Part shown: one piece after another, positions 1 through 5,657 of the stretch
Position numbering within the stretch: position 1 is the first letter of the stretch
Layout of the letters: each line of letters opens with the position of its first letter
From: Lentimicrobium sp.
Lineage (GTDB): Bacteria > Bacteroidota > Bacteroidia > Bacteroidales > Lentimicrobiaceae
Reading direction: 5' to 3'
Assembly: GCA_013336205.1 (NCBI GenBank)
Contig: JAAXUD010000191.1
Coordinates: 1-6,044, forward strand
Length of the DNA stretch: 6,044 nucleotides
The notes under the pieces: generated by a model
What the model saw: the letters and a program-made list of their open reading frames with translations, nothing else
The model's database searches: none
Told to the model about the DNA's origin: nothing
Position numbers and translations under genes: made by a program

Positions 1-8
1 GAAATTTG
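1..8 (+). promoter_or_regulatory. Possible -7 box of the tRNA-Arg promoter
   Basis: The first eight bases read GAAATTTG, which matches the Bacteroidota -7 consensus TAnnTTTG except at the first T. A start point some 6-10 bases downstream would fall just ahead of the tRNA 5' end at 22, which is where a tRNA promoter is expected. The -33 region lies outside the window, so the call rests on one half-element and position only. Confidence 0.3.
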
Positions 9-21
9 CACTCTCAATTCC

Positions 22-95
22 GGCCCCTTAGCTCAGCTGAATAGAGCGTCAGATTCCGGTTCTGAAGGTCACAGGTTTGAATCCTGTAGGGGTCA
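22..95 (+). tRNA. tRNA-Arg, anticodon CCG
   Basis: A full 74-base cloverleaf can be folded. The acceptor stem is 22-28 with 88-94 (seven pairs, one G-U), the D stem 31-34 with 44-47, the anticodon stem 49-53 with 61-65, and the T stem 71-75 with 83-87. The discriminator is A at 95. The anticodon loop TTCCGGT (54-60) places CCG at 56-58, reading the arginine codon CGG, with U33 and G37 in place. A20 (base 41), a known arginine identity base in E. coli, is present, and G15-C48 is intact. CCA is not encoded (CCT follows), so it must be added by the nucleotidyltransferase. The oddity is at two normally near-invariant sites: position 19 is A (base 40) and position 56 is T (base 78). These would still pair with each other. 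It appears to be a single-gene unit, ended by the terminator just downstream. Confidence 0.96.
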
Positions 96-101
96 CCTCA
101 T

Positions 102-131
102 AAAGCCATCGTTAAGGTGGCTTTTTGTTTT
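102..131 (+). terminator. Intrinsic terminator after tRNA-Arg
   Basis: A nine-pair stem (102-110 with 116-124, one U-G wobble) closes a five-base GTTAA loop and runs into a T-rich tail (TTTTTGTTTT, 122-131). It begins seven bases after the tRNA and should end its transcript, so the downstream kinase operon needs its own promoter. The region from here to 314 contains no gene that I can support. Confidence 0.85.
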
Positions 132-256
132 ACCTTCTCTCTTATCTTTACCATCTCCGGGTGATGCATTCTCCAATTAAAACAATTTGTTTGGCATCTA
201 TTCCGGTTACTTTCTCTAATTATTGACATTATATTTCTATAAAAGTAAATGCATAT

Positions 257-277
257 AGCAAGTTTATTAAGTTTGCT
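257..277 (+). repeat. Imperfect inverted repeat over the kinase-operon promoter
   Basis: AGCAA (257-261) and TTGCT (273-277) are exact inverted arms separated by 11 bases. The interior can also pair on RNA (G-U, U-G, U-A, U-A) around a three-base centre. It overlaps the candidate -7 box at 268-275, which is a typical position for a repressor or activator site. The arms are short and AT-rich, so chance occurrence is possible. Confidence 0.35.
268..275 (+). promoter_or_regulatory. Candidate -7 promoter box for the kinase operon
   Basis: TAAGTTTG fits the Bacteroidota TAnnTTTG element exactly. It would give a start point near 282 and a leader of roughly 30 bases before the ATG at 315. The usual -33 TTTG or TTG at about 20 bases upstream is missing (the sequence there is AAGTAAAT). 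The promoter may therefore be weak or activator-dependent, or the match may be accidental. A TTGACA at 223-228 has no matching -10 at a normal distance. Confidence 0.4.
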
Positions 278-314
278 GCGGGATAACTCGACATACTAAT
301 ACATTACCGGGACA

Positions 315-2000
315 ATGAAAACTCAGACTAAACTGCTGATCATCCTGTTTATCACAGCTGTGCTGTTTTTTACAGGGTTTCTGATAATTCTTAATATTCA
401 GAAGAAGCAAAATGCTATTCTGGTAAATTCAGGCATTAATCAACAGCAATCCATTTTAGAAACAGCGATTAAAGCCAAATCTGATTTGGTTTATCGCACG
501 CTTTATGATTATACCTATTGGGACGATCTTATAAATTATCAACGGCAGCCTGACGAAACCTGGGCTAGTGACAATCTTATCACCTTATTTTCTTCATTCC
601 ATGTAAATGCGGTGTGGATGTACACACTTGATATGAAACCCGTTTACGATGTAGCTATTTATGATTCAATAGAATCTAAACCGCTTCCGGTGACCAAAGA
701 TGTATTCTCTATTCTTTATAAAACAAAGTTTATTAAATACTATCAACCTTCTCCTTTTGGAATTCTTGAAGTACATGGGGCTACCATGCATTTTTCGAAC
801 GATGAAGCCCGGAATCTGCCTCCACAGGGCTACTTCTTTATGGCTAAATTACTCGACAGCACCTATCTGAAAGAAATCGAGAACCTCACCGGTGGAAAAA
901 TAGTACTCTCTGCCACTCATTCTGATTCAATAAAACCAACAGGAAACAACATTACTACAAATTATGCACTAAAAAGTTGGGACGGAAAAATTGTAGGCTA
1001 CCTTAAACTTAGCCATGAATATGAATTTTTAACAGTATTTCAACGACTCTCAAATATTTCAACATTATTTCTGGCGATATTGGTGATTGTCATTATGATA
1101 ATCTTTTTTATTTCATTCCATTTATTGGTTAAGGTGCCTTTAAGTGCAATTTCACAAGCACTTTTAACCCGGCAAACAGAGGAAAGGCTGAAACTCCTGA
1201 AACTGAAGGGCGAATTCAAAGAAATCGGGGAACTGATTGAAGATTATTTCGGTCAACAGGAAGCCCTCGAAACAGAAATCGAAGTCCGTAAAAAAACGGA
1301 AGCCCAAAAAGAGAAACTCATTTCAGAACTGGATACGGCCAACCGCGAACTAAAAGACTTTGCCTATATTGTTTCTCACGATCTGAAAGCTCCGTTGAGG
1401 GCAATCGGGTCCATTTCTCAGTGGATTCATGCCGATTATGCTGACAAGCTGGACGAAGATGGTAAAATGCAGCTTGACCTGCTACTTAGCCGTGTTCACC
1501 GGATGCAGAATCTGATTGAAGGTGTTTTATCCTATTCAAGGGTAACAAGGGTTAAAGAAGAAAAAGAGGAACTGGACCTTAACAGCCTGGTTAAAGAAGC
1601 CATCGAAATGGTTGCGCCTCCTGAAAAGTTTAAAATCATGGTTGACGAAAATCTGCCAACCGTGTATTTCGGCCCTACCCGCTTGCTGCAGGTATTTGAG
1701 AACCTGATAAGCAACGCAGTGAAATATAACGATAAAGATAAAGGCGAAATTGCAATTCACTTTGCAGATAAAGGGCTTTTGTGGGCATTCTCTGTTTCAG
1801 ATAACGGCTCCGGAATTGAAGAGAAGTATTTTGAAAAGATCTTCCAGATTTTTCAGACTTTGAAGTCCCGTGATGAATTTGAAAGCACCGGAATCGGACT
1901 AACAATCGTAAAGAAAATAATAGAAAGCAATGGTGGCTCAATTTCTGTTGAATCTGTGCCGGGAAAAGGAACTACTTTTAATTTTACAATATTAAAATAA
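315..2000 (+). CDS. Membrane sensor histidine kinase (CHASE4-like sensor, HAMP)
   Basis: A 561-residue two-component sensor kinase that should autophosphorylate on histidine and pass phosphate to receiver proteins. A first membrane helix lies at about 7-28 and a second at about 248-272. They bound an extracytoplasmic domain of about 215 residues with a DYTYWDD motif at 65-71, typical of CHASE4 sensors; its ligand is unknown. A HAMP-like linker follows (about 272-320, with Pro275 and GEFKEIGEL at 299-307), then a coiled coil to about 348. The kinase core is intact: phosphoacceptor His355 in SHDLKAPLR, N box Asn463/Asn467, G1 DNGSGI 497-502, F box 505-516 and G2 GIGL 526-529. The core resembles the phytochrome (Cph1) kinase class rather than the classic EnvZ type. 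There is no receiver domain, so the two receiver proteins encoded next (gap 21 bases) are the obvious partners. The start is the first Met directly before the signal-anchor helix; no clear ribosome-binding site is seen. Confidence 0.93.
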   Translation: MKTQTKLLIILFITAVLFFTGFLIILNIQKKQNAILVNSGINQQQSILETAIKAKSDLVYRTLYDYTYWDDLINYQRQPDETWASDNLITLFSSFHVNAVWMYTLDMKPVYDVAIYDSIESKPLPVTKDVFSILYKTKFIKYYQPSPFGILEVHGATMHFSNDEARNLPPQGYFFMAKLLDSTYLKEIENLTGGKIVLSATHSDSIKPTGNNITTNYALKSWDGKIVGYLKLSHEYEFLTVFQRLSNISTLFLAILVIVIMIIFFISFHLLVKVPLSAISQALLTRQTEERLKLLKLKGEFKEIGELIEDYFGQQEALETEIEVRKKTEAQKEKLISELDTANRELKDFAYIVSHDLKAPLRAIGSISQWIHADYADKLDEDGKMQLDLLLSRVHRMQNLIEGVLSYSRVTRVKEEKEELDLNSLVKEAIEMVAPPEKFKIMVDENLPTVYFGPTRLLQVFENLISNAVKYNDKDKGEIAIHFADKGLLWAFSVSDNGSGIEEKYFEKIFQIFQTLKSRDEFESTGIGLTIVKKIIESNGGSISVESVPGKGTTFNFTILK

Positions 2001-2021
2001 ACTGATTAATCACCAGTCAAC

Positions 2022-2432
2022 ATGATAAAAAACAAACCAATACTGCTTGTTGAAGACGATATGATCGACGCAATGACGGTCAGAAGAGCTTTGAAAGAAC
2101 TCAACGTTATTAACCCTGTAATCACTGTCGAAAACGGAGAAGAAGCACTTGAATATCTCAGGAATAATGACAATGAGATGCCTGGCATAATTTTGCTGGA
2201 TTTGAATATGCCACGAATGAATGGAGTTGAATTTCTCCGGATAGCCAAAAAAGAGGAGAAATTTAAGCGATTGCCGGTTGTTGTACTTACTACATCTCTT
2301 GAAGAGATTGATCGTGTTGATACTTTTAGCCTTGGAGTCGCAGGTTATATGGTTAAACCGGTTGACTACAGGCAGTTTGTTGAAGTAATCAAGGCCATTA
2401 ATATGTACTGGTCGTTGAGTGAGTTACCATAA
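2022..2432 (+). CDS. Single-domain response regulator, Rcp1-like
   Basis: A 136-residue protein consisting of one receiver domain and nothing else. The active site is complete: acidic residues Glu11, Asp12 and Asp13, phosphoacceptor Asp60 in LLDLNMP, Thr90 in VVLTTS, and Lys112 followed by Pro. The VVVLTTS strand and a C-terminal helix ending in a W-x-x-x-x-x-LP pattern (Trp130 to Pro136) recall cyanobacterial Rcp1, the partner of phytochrome Cph1. That matches the phytochrome-like kinase core of the gene upstream. With no DNA-binding domain it must act by protein contact or as a phosphate carrier or sink, most simply between the two flanking kinases. It sits 21 bases after the first kinase and 15 before the second, so it is probably co-transcribed with both. 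The assignment as receiver is secure; the Rcp1 affiliation is from pattern memory. Confidence 0.92.
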   Translation: MIKNKPILLVEDDMIDAMTVRRALKELNVINPVITVENGEEALEYLRNNDNEMPGIILLDLNMPRMNGVEFLRIAKKEEKFKRLPVVVLTTSLEEIDRVDTFSLGVAGYMVKPVDYRQFVEVIKAINMYWSLSELP

Positions 2433-2447
2433 TAAAGCATTGAAACC

Positions 2448-3935
2448 ATGGGAAACGGGCATATAAACCTGCTATATATAGAGGATGATCTGGTTGATCA
2501 GATGGCTTTCAAGCGCCTGGTCAGGGAGCAGAATCTGCCTTACAACCTTACAATTGCAAATTCGCTCAAATCTGCCAGGGAAGCTTTTTTAGGCGGAGAT
2601 TTTGACATTGTGATTTCCGATTTCCTGCTGGGCGATGGTACTTCTTTTGAGTTCCTTCCTGAAATGATCAGCACAGGCACACCTGTAATAATGGTAACCG
2701 GTACAGGTGACGAAGATGTTGCCGTTAAGGCCATAAAAATGGGCGCAAGTGACTATGTAATAAAGGATATTGAGTTCGGACACCTGAAAATGATGCCGTT
2801 GATCATCGAAAGTTCAATTCAACAAAAACAAACAAAGGATAAAATCAAAAAACTCACTATGGCAGTTGAACAGAGCCCGAGCATGCTCGTGATTGCCAAT
2901 AAAGAGGGTTTTATTGAATACATAAATCCCCGGTTTACAGAGATAACCGGCTACAACCTGACCGATCTTGCAGAAATAGATCTTTTCCACCATCAGGCCA
3001 CACATAATGAAAACGACATTGTTTCGGAAATTAAAGAAACCTTAGCCAGGGGTGAGAAGTGGCAGGGAAATACCCTTCATGCCAGAAAATCAGGTGAATT
3101 ATTCTGGGAATCGACCACTATATCAGCCATTTACGATGATGGTCATCTTACCGGCTACATTCAGGTTGGCGAAGATATAACCGAAAAAAAGAAAGCGGAA
3201 GAAGCAATCAGGAAATATTCAGAAGAATTGAGAGAAAGTAATGCCAGTAAAGACAAAATGTTTTCAATCATAGCCCATGATCTTAAAACACCCTTTAATG
3301 GATTACTTGCATTCTCAGATATATTATCCAGTGATTATGATTCTCTTTCAAAAGAAGAGATTCATGAATATATCGGTGTTATCAGAGACCTGAGCCAAAA
3401 TACATTCAACCTGCTGGAGAAACTTCTGCAATGGTCGAGGTTGCAAACCGGCCGGATGGAATTTGTCCCGACAGAATTTCCCCTCTTTAAGATTGCAGAA
3501 GCCGTGATAAATCTCCTTTCAGCTAATGCAAGAGGAAAAAATATTGACCTTGGCTTTGACATTGACCCTCAACTACACATCATTGGCGACCAGAATATGA
3601 TAAACGCCATTTTTCGCAATCTTACCTCAAATGCCATAAAGTTTACGCCAGAAAATGGATCGGTAAAAATAAGTGCTGCAGAAATAGCTGATTCCATGGC
3701 CGAAGTTACTGTTTCAGATACCGGTATCGGTATAAACGCCTGCGATCTTGGCAAACTTTTCAGAGTCGAAAAGCAGCATAGTACTAAAGGTACCAGAGGC
3801 GAATCCGGAACCGGGCTGGGGCTTTTACTCTGCAAAGAGTTTGTTGAGCGCCATGGCGGGTTAATCAGGGTAGAGAGTGAAACTGGCAAAGGGAGCCGGT
3901 TTATTTTTACACTTCCACTGGTAAACAGGGATTAG
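2448..3935 (+). CDS. Cytoplasmic REC-PAS-histidine kinase
   Basis: A 495-residue soluble kinase with its receiver at the N terminus, the reverse of the usual hybrid order. Receiver, about 5-122: Glu12/Asp13/Asp14, phosphoacceptor Asp58 in ISDFLLGDG, Thr84 in MVTGTGDED and Lys106. PAS domain with PAC tail, about 135-248: NPRFTEITGY at 160-169 and GEDITEKKK at 241-249. A short coiled coil follows, then the dimerisation/phosphotransfer helices with His277 in IIAHDLKTPFNG. ATPase domain: N box Asn391/Asn395 in NLTSNAIKFTP, G1 SDTGIGI 423-429, and G2 GTGLGL 454-459. The F box is weak (LFRVEKQHSTKG, about 437-448), but all nucleotide-contact motifs are present, so activity is expected. No membrane helix is seen. 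The receiver probably takes phosphate from the upstream membrane kinase and modulates this kinase; its own target is not in the window. The start at 2448, 15 bases after the receiver gene, leaves a normal receiver N terminus. Confidence 0.93.
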   Translation: MGNGHINLLYIEDDLVDQMAFKRLVREQNLPYNLTIANSLKSAREAFLGGDFDIVISDFLLGDGTSFEFLPEMISTGTPVIMVTGTGDEDVAVKAIKMGASDYVIKDIEFGHLKMMPLIIESSIQQKQTKDKIKKLTMAVEQSPSMLVIANKEGFIEYINPRFTEITGYNLTDLAEIDLFHHQATHNENDIVSEIKETLARGEKWQGNTLHARKSGELFWESTTISAIYDDGHLTGYIQVGEDITEKKKAEEAIRKYSEELRESNASKDKMFSIIAHDLKTPFNGLLAFSDILSSDYDSLSKEEIHEYIGVIRDLSQNTFNLLEKLLQWSRLQTGRMEFVPTEFPLFKIAEAVINLLSANARGKNIDLGFDIDPQLHIIGDQNMINAIFRNLTSNAIKFTPENGSVKISAAEIADSMAEVTVSDTGIGINACDLGKLFRVEKQHSTKGTRGESGTGLGLLLCKEFVERHGGLIRVESETGKGSRFIFTLPLVNRD

Positions 3936-3952
3936 CTGATGTTAACAGCTAA
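3932..3952 (+). other. Stem-loop at the end of the kinase operon
   Basis: TTAGCTG (3932-3938) and CAGCTAA (3946-3952) form a perfect seven-pair stem with a seven-base loop, overlapping the stop codon at 3933-3935. It is followed by As rather than Ts, so it is not a standard intrinsic terminator on this strand. It may protect the 3' end of the mRNA or assist termination. No better terminator is visible before accC. Confidence 0.4.
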
Positions 3953-3963
3953 AAAATAACGAT

Positions 3964-3995
3964 TTTGCAATTGTAATCATACATCTATATATTTG
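3964..3995 (+). promoter_or_regulatory. Bacteroidota-type promoter for accC
   Basis: TTTG at 3964-3967 and TATATTTG at 3988-3995 match the -33 (TTTG) and -7 (TAnnTTTG) elements with a 20-base spacer, the usual spacing for this promoter class. Transcription would start near 4000-4003, giving a leader of about 140 bases before the accC ATG at 4144. This is the best promoter match in the window. Confidence 0.65.
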
Positions 3996-4001
3996 CATAC
4001 A

Positions 4002-4031
4002 TTGGATTGTTCATTTAGCAACCTTGGATTG
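4002..4031 (+). repeat. Pair of direct repeats TTGGATTG in the accC leader
   Basis: TTGGATTG occurs at 4002-4009 and 4024-4031. Extended by NTC, the two copies agree at 10 of 11 positions. They start 22 bases apart, about two turns of the helix, so a protein could contact both on the same face. They lie at and just after the predicted start point of the upstream accC promoter, a position that would suit a repressor. No regulator for them can be named. Confidence 0.45.
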
Positions 4032-4038
4032 ATCTGTT

Positions 4039-4063
4039 TTTTGTTAACATTAAATTAACAAAA
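4039..4063 (+). repeat. AT-rich inverted repeat in the accC leader
   Basis: TTTTGTTAA (4039-4047) and TTAACAAAA (4055-4063) are perfect nine-base inverted arms around a seven-base loop CATTAAA. No T tract follows on the + strand, so it is not a simple terminator. It could be an operator, or a weak hairpin in the leader RNA. The left arm overlaps the -33 position of the second candidate promoter. Confidence 0.5.
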
Positions 4064-4074
4064 CTGTAGGTTTG
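4040..4074 (+). promoter_or_regulatory. Second, weaker candidate promoter for accC
   Basis: TAGGTTTG at 4067-4074 is an exact TAnnTTTG match, and a TTTG sits at 4040-4043. The spacer of 23 bases is longer than the usual 19-21, which weakens the call. If used, it would start near 4080 and give a leader of about 60 bases that lacks the TTGGATTG repeats. Confidence 0.35.
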
Positions 4075-4105
4075 TTGTTATTAAGTGGTCAAGTCTTAAA
4101 GGGCT

Positions 4106-4119
4106 CTGGAAATTTTCAG
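4106..4119 (+). promoter_or_regulatory. Near-palindrome CTGGAAATTTTCAG upstream of accC
   Basis: The 14 bases are self-complementary apart from one pair (G at 4109 against T at 4116). The element ends 24 bases before the accC start codon. Its size and symmetry suit a small dimeric regulator, but it is a single copy and may be chance. Confidence 0.25.
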
Positions 4120-4143
4120 GCTAATTTATTGATAATGTAATGT

Positions 4144-5646
4144 ATGATCAAAAAAATTCTTGTCGCCAATCGCGGTGAAATTGCCCTGCGTATAATGCGG
4201 TCGTGCCGCGAAATGGGAATCCCGACTGTAGCTGTATTTTCTGATGCCGACCGCTCCTCCATGCATGTGCGGTATGCCGATGAAGCATACAATATCGGGC
4301 CGGCACCCTCGGCCGAAAGTTATCTGAATATCAATCGGATAATCGAAGCAGCTAAGAAATCAAAAGCCGATGCCATTCATCCCGGCTATGGATTTCTTTC
4401 AGAAAACGCTGAATTTTCAGAGCGTTGCCAGAAAGAAGGCATTGAATTTATTGGCCCGAATCCAGCTGCTATCAGGCAAATGGGAGATAAAATTACTGCC
4501 CGCAAAACAATGATTGCTGCCGGTGTTCCGGTTGTTCCGGGCACAGTAGATAAAATCACCGATTATGCGGAAGCCCTGAAAACCATTCGCGAAATTGGCC
4601 TTCCTGTTATGATTAAAGCTTCTGCCGGAGGCGGTGGAAAAGGAATGCGCCTGGTAAAACGCGAAGAAGACATCGAAAGTTCACTTCGTGGTGCCCGGTC
4701 AGAGGCCCAATCATCTTTTGGCGACGATGCCGTTTATGTCGAAAAATATATAGAATCACCCCACCATATCGAGTTCCAGATTCTGGCCGACAAGCATGGA
4801 AACGCCCTGCACCTGTTCGAACGTGAATGTTCTGTGCAACGACGTCATCAGAAAGTAATTGAAGAAACGCCTTCTCCCCTGCTAACACCGGCTGTCCGTG
4901 CTGAAATGGGCGCCCATGCCGTTGCAGCAGCTAAGGCTGCACATTATCATGGTGCAGGTACCATCGAATTTATTGTCGATAACAACCTCAATTATTACTT
5001 CCTTGAAATGAACACCCGTCTTCAGGTTGAGCATCCGATTACCGAAAGGGTTGTTGGAGTTGACCTGGTTAAGGAAATGATCAATATTTCAAATGGCTTG
5101 CCACTCCCTTTCAAACAGGAAGACCTGAAACAAAGCGGCCACGCCATCGAATGCCGGATTTATGCCGAAGATCCTGATCGTAATTTCATGCCCAGCCCGG
5201 GAACAATACGTCATATTACCGAACCACTCGGATTGGGCGTAAGGCATGATGGTTACGTTTATGAAGGTTATACGATTCCCATTTACTACGACCCCATGAT
5301 ATCAAAATTGATTGTGTGGGCAAAAAACAGGGATGAAGCCATTAGCCGCATGCGGCGCGCCCTGCATGAGTATAAAATTACCGGAGTTAAAACTTCAATT
5401 CCCTTTTTGGCAAGAATTATGGAAGCAGAGGCCTTTAAGTCGGGAAAATACAATACCCATTTTATTGAGGAGAACAGTGATTTCCTTTTTTCACCGCATG
5501 AGTGTGATGGAGTGTGCGAAGATCTGGCTCTTATCGCTGCTTTTCTGGAGCATACCCATAAACTTGAGAAAATAAAATCTGCCGGAAGCGCCGAAAAACC
5601 CGCTGCCAGCCGTTGGAAAGACCCGCAACGCGTTGCATATATTTAA
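4144..5646 (+). CDS. accC: Biotin carboxylase subunit of acyl-CoA carboxylase
   Basis: A 500-residue ATP-grasp enzyme that carboxylates the biotin of its carrier protein using ATP and bicarbonate, the first half-reaction of acetyl-/propionyl-CoA carboxylases. The start is fixed by the family N terminus MIKKILVANRGEIALRIM. The catalytic set lines up with E. coli AccC almost number for number: Lys116 (MGDK), Lys158, glycine loop AGGGGKGM 161-168, Lys237 (RRHQK), Glu275, Glu288, signature MNTRLQVEHP 289-298 with Arg292 and Glu296, and Arg338. The C-terminal ATP-grasp and biotin carboxylase C domains end near 445. E. coli AccC stops at 449 residues, so about 50 residues are extra. They hold a probable helix at 459-475 with Cys454, Cys458, His470 and His472 in and around it, and a SRWK end at 489-492. 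The next gene, 11 bases on, encodes the carrier. The substrate cannot be read from this subunit; in Bacteroidota this arrangement usually serves propionyl-/methylmalonyl-CoA or acetyl-CoA carboxylation. Confidence 0.95.
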   Translation: MIKKILVANRGEIALRIMRSCREMGIPTVAVFSDADRSSMHVRYADEAYNIGPAPSAESYLNINRIIEAAKKSKADAIHPGYGFLSENAEFSERCQKEGIEFIGPNPAAIRQMGDKITARKTMIAAGVPVVPGTVDKITDYAEALKTIREIGLPVMIKASAGGGGKGMRLVKREEDIESSLRGARSEAQSSFGDDAVYVEKYIESPHHIEFQILADKHGNALHLFERECSVQRRHQKVIEETPSPLLTPAVRAEMGAHAVAAAKAAHYHGAGTIEFIVDNNLNYYFLEMNTRLQVEHPITERVVGVDLVKEMINISNGLPLPFKQEDLKQSGHAIECRIYAEDPDRNFMPSPGTIRHITEPLGLGVRHDGYVYEGYTIPIYYDPMISKLIVWAKNRDEAISRMRRALHEYKITGVKTSIPFLARIMEAEAFKSGKYNTHFIEENSDFLFSPHECDGVCEDLALIAAFLEHTHKLEKIKSAGSAEKPAASRWKDPQRVAYI

Positions 5647-5657
5647 ACTGAAATCTT

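Noticed and set aside
22..131. tRNA-Arg as an integration site for a genomic island carrying the kinase operon
   Set aside because: No second copy of the tRNA 3' end, no integrase and no mobility gene is present in the window. A clean terminator and an ordinary spacer follow the tRNA.
223..251. TTGACA as the -35 element of a sigma-70 promoter
   Set aside because: No acceptable -10 lies 16-18 bases downstream (TAAATG is a poor match, and TATAAA is only 9 bases away). Bacteroidota promoters do not usually follow this pattern.
1532..1941. Overlapping antisense reading frames of 60-88 codons inside the first kinase gene
   Set aside because: They lie opposite the conserved kinase motifs, have no recognisable domain, and are explained as shadows of the sense gene.
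3569..3889. 106-codon antisense frame across the ATPase domain of the REC-PAS kinase
   Set aside because: The sense strand encodes intact N, G1 and G2 motifs, and the antisense product is Ser/Pro-rich with no domain.
3932..3956. Stem-loop at the end of the kinase operon as an intrinsic terminator
   Set aside because: The stem is followed by a run of A, not T, on the coding strand, so it is kept only as a stem-loop.
3996..4143. Riboswitch in the accC leader
   Set aside because: The leader has only one AT-rich hairpin and a near-palindrome. I could not find the conserved core of any known riboswitch class, and there is no terminator/antiterminator pair.
5312..5575. 87-codon + strand reading frame inside accC
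   Set aside because: It is out of frame with the fully conserved AccC sequence, and its product (Cys/Trp/Leu-rich) resembles no protein family I know.
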